5,180 bases of DNA from Palsa-1188 sp050010575 (lineage in GTDB: Bacteria > Bacillota > DSM-12270 > Thermacetogeniales > Thermacetogeniaceae): contig JBEKKU010000150.1 of NCBI GenBank assembly GCA_050010575.1, forward strand, positions 1-5,180, in the 5' to 3' direction. Below the pieces are notes generated by a model. The model was not told the origin of the DNA and did no database searches. It saw only the letters and a list, made by a program, of their open reading frames with translations. The position numbers and the translations under genes are program-made. Shown one piece after another: positions 1-4,706 of the stretch (position 1 is the first letter of the stretch; each line of letters begins with the position of its first letter).

Positions 1-245
1 AGGAAACAAAAACGGTTGATTCAGTGAGTAATCCTTAAACTTTTTCATCATACTTAATGAATTCGACGGATTACAAGAATATCCTGCCTTATATGCAAAT
101 ATTTATGATATCTTATCTATATTGTTTGTGTTTCTCACACAGGCTGCTAGGATCTCGCACATCTTCCCCACCCGAAAATCGGTGCGGAGCTTATAGATCA
201 CTCTGAATTTTTCTTCGTGTCTCTGGAAAAGATGTGCGTCACTTT
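1..245. other. Non-coding left flank, no gene recognised
   Basis: No reading frame here resembles a known protein. The stretch is AT-rich and lies just downstream of the stop codon of the IS110-type transposase remnant, so it may be the non-coding end of that element or unrelated flanking DNA. The one clear structure is a perfect 10-base inverted repeat (156-165 with 229-238), listed separately. IS110-family elements lack ordinary terminal inverted repeats, so I cannot place an element boundary by eye. Confidence 0.5.
156..238. repeat. 10-bp perfect inverted repeat enclosing 63 bases
   Basis: The arms CGCACATCTT (156-165) and AAGATGTGCG (229-238) are exact reverse complements. The enclosed 63 bases contain a smaller possible hairpin around 170-185 (CACC...GGTG with an A-rich loop). 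The repeat sits 8 bases past the IS110-type transposase stop codon, which is on the minus strand. It could be the base of a structured RNA or the end of an element; no T-tract follows either arm closely enough to call a terminator. Function unknown. Confidence 0.5.
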
Positions 246-712
246 TTATACGTAAATAGACTCCGGCTTAAAGGTACTATGCTGGTTCTGCATTTGTTTC
301 AGCATTCGGCTCCTGTGTCTCTGGAGGAGTAACAGCATATCCGCACGGAGCAGCTTCTTGATCATCAGATTGATGTGCGGCGGCTTCTGGGTAAAATAAT
401 CAGCTCCAAGCTCATTGTAGGGCTTAAGATCCTTCAAAATGTTGTAGGAGATGACCAGCAGCAGATGCCCGATGGCCAGGATCGCTTTCTTCTCGCCTAT
501 TCTCTTGACAAGACGCCAGTATCTGCTTGATATACGAGTCTGCCGGCATCTCGACGATGCCCAGGCGCTCTCACAAAGTATCGCCCGCAGCGCCTTGTTG
601 CCATGAATTGCTTTGGCTCTACCCTTCTTGCCGGCACTCTCCTTATTGCCCGGACAGATTCCGGCCCAGGAGGCACAGTGCCTGGCGGAAGGAAAACGGA
701 CATGTCAACACC
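246..712 (-). pseudogene. IS110-family transposase, C-terminal remnant with frameshift
   Basis: This is the C-terminal (Transposase_20 / IS116-IS110-IS902) part of an IS110-family DEDD recombinase. Reading from high to low coordinates, GVDMSVF (712-692) is followed in another frame by PSARHCASWAGICPGNKESAG, then HGNKALRAIL, CESAWASSR, AILAIGHLLLVISYNIL and YNELGADYF, ending at a TAA (248-246). These blocks and their order match the family, including the serine in the KESAG segment thought to serve catalysis in this domain. The second frame is open without interruption from about 692 to the stop. Joining the two needs one missing base near 692. The whole N-terminal RuvC-like DEDD domain is absent, so the gene cannot encode an active enzyme. 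Upstream it is fused to an unrelated transposase start. Family assignment is firm; the exact element is unknown. Confidence 0.85.
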
Positions 713-876
713 GAAGATGGAGAACCTGTGAAGCTGTAAAACGACCTGGTCAGGTCATAAATAAACTTAAAATCAACTACCTTGGCGACCTGCCTTAAGA
801 AGTGATCCTGAGGAACTTTATCATCTAAATTGAACAAGTAAAAAAGTTTGTTTTCGCCACTTTTTCTCCCCATCAT
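713..876 (-). pseudogene. IS1182/IS5-type transposase, N-terminal remnant
   Basis: The frame starts MMGRKSGENKLFYLFNLDD and continues with KVPQDHFLRQVAKVVDF and KFIYDL. This is the typical opening of IS1182-like and other IS5-superfamily transposases with a DUF772 (InsH N-terminal) domain, in which a VPxDHxLR block is followed by DFxFIYD. The resemblance stops at about TGSPS (727-715), where intact relatives continue into a (G)xPSxDPV segment and the DDE core. Here the sequence passes instead into the IS110 remnant. ATG at 876 (directly followed by a second ATG) is the natural start; a GTG at 891 would add five residues. Only about 54 of the several hundred residues normal for the family remain, so this is a dead fragment. 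Choice of IS1182 over a neighbouring IS5 group is tentative. Confidence 0.75.
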
Positions 877-891
877 TCCCGAAATCACCAC

Positions 892-1037
892 CTAATCCAG
901 TATACCTTATAATCCTAGATCAGGAGGCAATTTCCTTCTTTTAGTTTGGCAACAGCTCCGTTGACGATCTCACTTGGTCAGACAACACGATAATCCGAAT
1001 AGCCGAAAAATATTGCTGCCCAGTTGACGCAAAGTAA
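892..1037. other. Intergenic, upstream remnant of the IS1182-type element
   Basis: No coding frame is supported. On the minus strand this is the leader of the truncated IS1182-type transposase, and it probably includes the outer end of that element. No terminal repeat partner can be identified because the other end is lost. TATAAG and TATACT lie just upstream of the transposase start on the minus strand, but I see no matching -35 box at proper spacing, so I do not call a promoter. Confidence 0.4.
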
Positions 1038-1061
1038 AACCGCCCTCGGGTGAGAGCGGTT
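1036..1061 (-). terminator. Intrinsic terminator of the core gene block
   Basis: On the minus strand AACCGCTCTC and GAGGGCGGTT form a 10-bp stem (one G-U pair) closed by a four-base ACCC loop. TT, A, C and TTT follow directly, giving a short, imperfect U-tract. It lies 55 bases past the stop codon of the membrane protein gene, as expected for the end of that transcription unit. On the plus strand no T-tract follows, so it works leftward only. It separates the intact genes from the IS debris to the left. Confidence 0.75.
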
Positions 1062-1116
1062 CCGGTGTTGCTTAAATGTTGCCTGAAATAATGAATGGGC
1101 TTGCATCCGCCTTGAT

Positions 1117-1521
1117 TTAGCGGATACCTGTAGGTACGAACATATCAATGATACCTACGATCAGGGCGGCGATCACCGCGCCCAGCACTGTGATGGTCAG
1201 GCCCGGAATCAGGAACTGGATCACGTAGAAGATGATCGCGGAGACGACGAACCCGACAGCGCCGCGGGAATAGGGCGAGATGTTGCTGCCGAACAGCGCC
1301 TCCAGGGCGTAGCCGATCACTGTGATCAGGATGGCGGCCAGCAGGGCGTAACCGAAGCCCAGCCTGGAAAAGCCCGGCGTGACGTAGCTCACCACCATGA
1401 TCACGATTGCCGCCACCACAAAACGTATGATGTGGGCCAGCCAACCGTCGCTCATCAGGCGGTTCATGGAGCCGCTATTGCCGCGGTTTTGACTGTCGCG
1501 GTTGTGTTCTTCATCCATCAT
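1117..1521 (-). CDS. Small four-helix membrane protein, phage-holin-4-like family
   Basis: A 134-residue protein with a hydrophilic Asn/Asp/Ser-rich N-terminal tail (residues 1-28) and four hydrophobic segments at about 31-48, 54-72, 86-103 and 107-128. The helix-turn pattern, with TPGF in the first loop and IPGLTI in the third, and the D-MFVP end resemble the pfam04020 group (mycobacteriophage-holin-like; YvlD-type proteins). Members are widespread in Gram-positive chromosomes and, despite the name, are not shown to be lytic holins. The first ATG is preceded by AAAGGGGGGTG six or so bases away, a strong ribosome binding site that fixes the start region; an ATG follows at once as codon 2. The gene follows pth by 119 bases and ends before a good terminator. 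The exact role is unknown; a structural membrane protein is likely. Confidence 0.8.
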   Translation of the reverse strand: MMDEEHNRDSQNRGNSGSMNRLMSDGWLAHIIRFVVAAIVIMVVSYVTPGFSRLGFGYALLAAILITVIGYALEALFGSNISPYSRGAVGFVVSAIIFYVIQFLIPGLTITVLGAVIAALIVGIIDMFVPTGIR

Positions 1522-1640
1522 GTTTCACCCCCTTTTCGGTCAGACTGCCGCCGGCCCCGGGATAATATTGGGCTGGCGTTGCTTATAGTGTAACCAAATA
1601 TAGGGGGTTTCATGCACGGAAGGGATATTCAGGAAGGCTG
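1522..1640. other. Intergenic gap between pth and the membrane protein gene
   Basis: This 119-base gap holds the membrane protein's ribosome binding site (about 1527-1535) and no hairpin with a T-tract after pth, so read-through from pth is possible. AT-rich boxes on the minus strand (TATAAG near 1582, TATTAT near 1565) could belong to a local promoter, but neither has a convincing -35 partner. Confidence 0.35.
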
Positions 1641-2273
1641 TTACGGTTGAATGTTATGGTTGAAGCGGTTCATGGCCGCTTCCAGGCCGAGAGTGACCCA
1701 GGCCTGGGCTGCAGCGGCCGCCTGGTCGAGCAGGTCGTCCAACTGCGGGCGCAGGTCCCAGGGAACCAGGCCGAGCACGTAAGCGGCGGGGTCGTCACCC
1801 TCCGGGGGGCGTCCAATGCCGATCCGCAGCCGGGCAAAATCCTGGCTGCCCAGGTGGTCGATGATCGACTGCACCCCCTTATGGCCGCCGGCGCTGCCCG
1901 CCCCCCGGAGGCGCAGGGAGCCGAAGGCCAGGTCCAGGTCGTCGTGGACTACCAGTAGATCGGCGGGGGCCAGATTGAAGCGGCGCAGCAATGGCCGCAC
2001 CGCCTGTCCGCTCAGGTTCATGAAGGTCAGCGGCTGCACCAGTGCCACCGGCGTGCCTTCTATATCAACAGTGCAGGAGCGCCCCACACCCCGCTGCGTG
2101 GTCCAGGCTGCCGTTTTGATGCCCTTGGCGGCGGCGATCCGGGCCGCCACCTGGTAGCCCACGTTGTGGCGGGTGTTGGCATAGCTCGGCCCGGGATTCC
2201 CCAGGCCGCAGATCATCTTCTGGACCGGCTGCTCTGGGCCGCGGGCAAACATGCCCCGCAACCGCCCCAGCAT
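1641..2273 (-). CDS. pth: Peptidyl-tRNA hydrolase (Pth)
   Basis: Cytosolic esterase that cleaves the ester bond of peptidyl-tRNAs dropped from ribosomes, releasing tRNA for reuse. The family motifs are all present in order: GLGNPG (residues 23-28), NTRHNVG (33-39) with the catalytic His36, QPLTFMN (80-86), VVHDDLD (108-114) with Asp111, and GSAGGHKG (126-133). Asn26, His36, Asn86 and Asp111 correspond to E. coli Asn10, His20, Asn68 and Asp93. At the position of E. coli Asn114 there is Lys132. At 210 residues it is slightly longer than usual because of about 18 residues before the conserved MICGLGNPG; a start at Met20 would remove them. The first ATG is preferred because it abuts the L25 stop codon and has GAGGGAG just upstream, inside the L25 tail. 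Translational coupling with L25 is therefore likely. Confidence 0.97.
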   Translation of the reverse strand: MLGRLRGMFARGPEQPVQKMICGLGNPGPSYANTRHNVGYQVAARIAAAKGIKTAAWTTQRGVGRSCTVDIEGTPVALVQPLTFMNLSGQAVRPLLRRFNLAPADLLVVHDDLDLAFGSLRLRGAGSAGGHKGVQSIIDHLGSQDFARLRIGIGRPPEGDDPAAYVLGLVPWDLRPQLDDLLDQAAAAAQAWVTLGLEAAMNRFNHNIQP

Positions 2274-2897
2274 CTATTCCGCTCCCTCAGCAGGTCCGGC
2301 AGCAGCCTCTTCCTCGGCCTCAACCGCCGGCGCCTCTTCCTTGGCCGGAGGCACCACCATGACGATGACGCTGTCTGGGTCGGTGACAATGGTCACCTCG
2401 GGCGGAACGGTCAATTCGCCTACGGTCAACTGGTCGCCGATTTTCAAGGCGCTGATGTCGGCGGTGATCATATCCGGCAACTGGGTCGGCAGGCAGGAAA
2501 CGGTGACCTCCCGCAGCATGTGCTGGAGGATGCCGCCATCCTTGGCCACCCCGGGCGCCTCGCCGATCAGGTGCAACTGGATCTCCGTCTCGATCGCTTC
2601 GGTCAGCGATACTTGAAGGAAATCGGCGTGCTGGATAGTCCGCCGGATGGGGTTGCGCTGCACCTCCCGGAGCATCACCGGGAAGGACTGGTTCTCCACT
2701 TGCAGGTTGATCAGCGTGCTGCCGCTGCTGTGCGCCGCCAGAATGCTGTGCAGCACCTTTTCCGGCACCTGGATCAGGATATTGCCGGCATCCTTGCCGT
2801 AGACTACTGCCGGCAGCAGCCCCTGGCGACGCAGGGCCTTGACGCTGCCCTTGTTGCCGCGGGGCCTGGTTTCGACGGTTAAAGCGATACTTTCCAT
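2274..2897 (-). CDS. rplY: 50S ribosomal protein L25, Ctc (two-domain) form
   Basis: A 5S rRNA-binding protein of the large ribosomal subunit, in the long form called Ctc or TL5 and linked to general stress in Bacillus. Residues 1 to about 95 are the L25 domain, with KALRRQGLLPAVVYG (20-34) and EVQRNPIRRTIQHADF (78-93), the typical rRNA-binding strands. Residues about 98-185 are the second beta domain, with GVAKDGGILQH (116-126), a VTVSCLP strand and DISALKIGD (147-155). The end (186-207) is an acidic Glu/Ala-rich tail common in these proteins. At 207 residues the length is normal. The start has AAGGAG (2909-2914) 11 bases upstream, a slightly long spacing. The stop TAG is immediately followed by the ATG of pth with no gap. 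A promoter and a hairpin-containing leader lie upstream. Confidence 0.97.
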   Translation of the reverse strand: MESIALTVETRPRGNKGSVKALRRQGLLPAVVYGKDAGNILIQVPEKVLHSILAAHSSGSTLINLQVENQSFPVMLREVQRNPIRRTIQHADFLQVSLTEAIETEIQLHLIGEAPGVAKDGGILQHMLREVTVSCLPTQLPDMITADISALKIGDQLTVGELTVPPEVTIVTDPDSVIVMVVPPAKEEAPAVEAEEEAAAGPAEGAE

Positions 2898-2978
2898 ACT
2901 TGATGCATCTCCTTAGTGTAAGCGTGCTTTTTGAGTGCCGTTTTTTCAGTCCGGGGCGTTAGTCCGGCTACGGCAGAG

Positions 2979-2997
2979 CCTGAAGCGAAGCCTCAGA
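2979..2997 (-). promoter_or_regulatory. Leader hairpin upstream of L25
   Basis: On the minus strand TCTGAGGC and GCTTCAGG pair as an eight-base stem (two G-U pairs) around a TTC loop. It begins a few bases after the predicted transcription start and about 65 bases before the ribosome binding site. No T-tract follows, so it is not a terminator. It may stabilise the transcript's 5' end or take part in feedback control, as in many ribosomal protein leaders. I do not recognise a described leader motif. Confidence 0.4.
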
Positions 2998-3010
2998 GCG
3001 TGCCTTTCCT

Positions 3011-3039
3011 AGTTTATCCTGTTCTCGCTGTAAAATCAA
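3011..3039 (-). promoter_or_regulatory. Probable housekeeping promoter for rplY-pth
   Basis: On the minus strand TTGATT (3039-3034) and TAAACT (3016-3011) are separated by exactly 17 bases, each matching four of six positions of the vegetative sigma factor consensus (TTGACA, TATAAT). Transcription would start near 3004 and give a leader of roughly 105 bases before the L25 start. I see no sigma-B type boxes (GTTT, GGGTAT) here, though ctc is under sigma-B in Bacillus. Confidence 0.5.
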
Positions 3040-3296
3040 GGCTAAACGCGGGGACGCAGTGCTGACGCATGAATCAATTATCTGGGTCATTCGGGATGGC
3101 CTCCATGGCGCCCAGCAGCACTATTGGGGATAGTGGATGGCACAAATAGCGCGCAAGGTAGTGTTTAGAAAGAAAAACGGTCTGCGACCCAGGTTTTTTA
3201 AATAGGTTGAACCAATGGCTTTAGGCGAGTTGCCCTCGCCTGAAATTACTGCTTGGTTTGTCTATTGTCCCCGCCTCCCTAGATCACCAGGCGAAG
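3040..3296. other. Intergenic between L25 promoter and IS remnant
   Basis: No gene is supported. It should contain the 3' non-coding end of the IS4-like element, whose stop codon is at 3297-3299, and the native DNA upstream of the L25 promoter. A small hairpin (CACTAT and ATAGTG around TGGGG, 3119-3135) is present without a T-tract. I compared this end with the sequence beyond the transposase start (3925-3960) and found no convincing terminal inverted repeat. Confidence 0.4.
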
Positions 3297-3924
3297 CTAG
3301 GCTGGTTTGTTGCACAAGGCTCTCAGCCTGGAGAGATCGAGCCAGTTGCCGGAGAGTGTCTGCCATAAAAAGCGTATGGCGCCGTTCATGCCGAGAGTCT
3401 GAACCGTATCCCATAAGGCCACGGTATGCAGGGTGAGAATGTTTAACAGGTGCGCCAGGCGCATCAGAGTATGCCAACCCTTAATAGCGTTCCAATCATA
3501 TAAGAAGGCATGCTCGTAGCTATATCCCCGGGTTTTTTCGGTAAGGAAGGTTTCTTCGATGCCCCAGCGGTGCCGCGGCGTGATTGCAACGAGCCAGCAC
3601 GTTTTTCTTCGTGATCAGGGAGCCAGAAACCCATGCCCAGGTAGACTTTAGGGGCTGTCCATCTTTCTCCCAGGTCTCGTTGCACACTGCGACGTGGATT
3701 GTAATGCGGTGGTGACGATGCCCGGCATCATCCCAGGCATCTATTTTCAATTTGCCGTTAGGCGCTTTCCAGGGCAGGTTTTCACAGAGCGTGGCCGCCA
3801 ATTCCATTCTGCTCAGACGGCGGTAGCGTCGGACTATTTCTTTCATCAGCGCCAAGTCATCTTCGGTGAATTGCCGATCACCGATCCAAAAAGGTGGGTC
3901 CCATGAACGCATCGGAGTAGTCAT
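3297..3924 (-). pseudogene. IS4-like transposase with DUF4338/DruA-like N-terminus, broken
   Basis: The first 63 residues (GDRQFTEDDLALMKEI, SRMELAATLCENL, PWKAPNGKLKIDA) match the LCExxxWxxPNGxxK pattern of DUF4338, the domain of Druantia protein DruA that is also found at the N-terminus of some transposases. Near 3735 the frame jumps straight into a C-terminal DDE-transposase part (HHRITIHVAVCNETWEKDG, STWAWVSGSLITKKNVLARC). After a one-base loss near 3574-3577 the reading resumes as HRWGIEETFLTEKTRGYSYE, DWNAIKGWHTLMRLAHLLN and ends at TAG (3299-3297). The RxxxE(6)K spacing of the IS4-type glutamate block is kept, but the two aspartates of the DDE triad are missing, so the enzyme is dead. 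GGGAGG touches the ATG at 3924; the ATG at 3912 has 12 bases of spacing and may be the true start. Confidence 0.8.
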
Positions 3925-3951
3925 CCTCCCTGTTCACAAATTCCCACCTTA

Positions 3952-4497
3952 TTGTACATAACCCCCTACGTGGATCGGCGCTCCAACAACCTGAACGTCA
4001 GTAACGGATCTGTAGGAACGCCGCACCCGACCATGGACGCTGGCATGACCGCCACCTACTGGAGCGGCGCCAATCCTCCGGGGCTGCCTTCCTCAGAAAC
4101 GAAGGAGCTATTTTCGGCGGCCCCGGGGATTATCGGCGTGGTCCTGCCCCAGGGCTACAACGACAACGTGGCCAGCGCATCTGACACTTCCACGCCGCCT
4201 TCGGGCGGAGGCTCCAACCCGCCTCCGGCAAGCGGCAACAACCTGGTGGCCACTACGCTTACAACCACCGCCTTGAATGAGTTGACGTTCACCTGGACCA
4301 GTAACATACCGGAGAGCGGCAATTGCAGCGTATGATTCTATATTCAATCGTCCGGCGGCTACCTCGCGGAATACGGAGGCATCCAGACCATTCACATCGC
4401 CGCCCTCAGCGGGGATACGGTTACAGGCACGGTGACCACCACTGCCGTGCCTTTCGGACCGAGTAGCGTTGTTTTCGCAGCAATGCCTGCTTTATAA
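3952..4497 (+). pseudogene. Surface-type protein fragment, 5'-truncated and stop-interrupted
   Basis: One frame runs from the edge of the IS remnant to TAA at 4495, broken only by TGA at 4333-4335. Before the TGA there is a segment with PTMDAGMTATYWSG and GIIGVVLPQGYND, then a Ser/Pro/Gly linker (STPPSGGGSNPPPASG) and the start of an Ig- or fibronectin-like beta domain (LNELTFTWTSNIPESG). After the TGA the same domain appears to continue (FYIQSSGGYLAEYGG, IHIAALSGDTVTGTVTTT). The composition and linker suggest an exported cell-surface protein. There is no signal peptide and no ribosome binding site, and only a weak TTG codon at 3952; the frame is also open further upstream into the IS DNA. 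The gene was therefore probably cut by the IS4-like element. A TGG-to-TGA change is the simplest explanation for the stop. I do not recognise the family. Confidence 0.5.
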
Positions 4498-4706
4498 AAA
4501 TATAAGTATATGGTCCTAATATTTAGACAACATACGGTATAAAACGACATAAACGCTCATTTATTTGATGCCAAAGGCCTTATAAAGTCGAAATAGGCAG
4601 AATTAATAATGGTAAAAAATGCTTGGGAATAGAAGGGATACACTGAATAAAGCAGAAGAAAAAAGCTGATTATCAGGGAGGAAAAGGCATGCCGGGGGAC
4701 TAATGA
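4498..4706. other. AT-rich spacer before the RHS fragment
   Basis: This stretch is clearly richer in A+T than either flank and carries no supported gene; the minus-strand frame across it (4557-4784) is hydrophobic, low in complexity and unlike known proteins. It ends with a strong ribosome binding site, GGGAGG at 4676-4681, seven bases before an ATG at 4689. That frame stops after four codons (TAA TGA at 4701-4706). Confidence 0.4.
4676..4706 (+). promoter_or_regulatory. Strong ribosome binding site with a four-codon frame
   Basis: GGGAGG is followed at the ideal seven-base spacing by ATG (4689), then CCG GGG GAC and tandem stops TAA TGA. Directly after, in the same frame, comes ATG at 4707, which opens the RHS-type reading frame and has its own GGGGGA seven bases upstream. 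It may be a degraded gene start, or a tiny leader frame allowing re-initiation at 4707. Confidence 0.35.

Noticed and set aside
527..798. Plus-strand frames over the IS remnants
   Set aside because: Both are shadows of the minus-strand transposase remnants and resemble nothing known.
1117..1521. True phage holin or prophage remnant
   Set aside because: The family name is historical; no endolysin or other phage gene lies nearby and the gene sits with housekeeping genes.
2166..2882. Long plus-strand reading frame (238 codons)
   Set aside because: It is the antisense shadow of L25 and the start of pth, which have full family motifs on the minus strand; its own protein is rich in His/Arg/Gln with no recognisable pattern.
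3262..3477. Minus-strand 71-residue frame
   Set aside because: It is a wrong frame of the transposase tail; the correct frame in this stretch reads DWNAIKGWHTLMRLAHLLN through to TAG at 3297.
3925..3960. Terminal inverted repeat of the IS4-like element
   Set aside because: Compared with 3140-3296, only short chance matches such as CTATTGT were found, and these are not in a consistent inverted arrangement.
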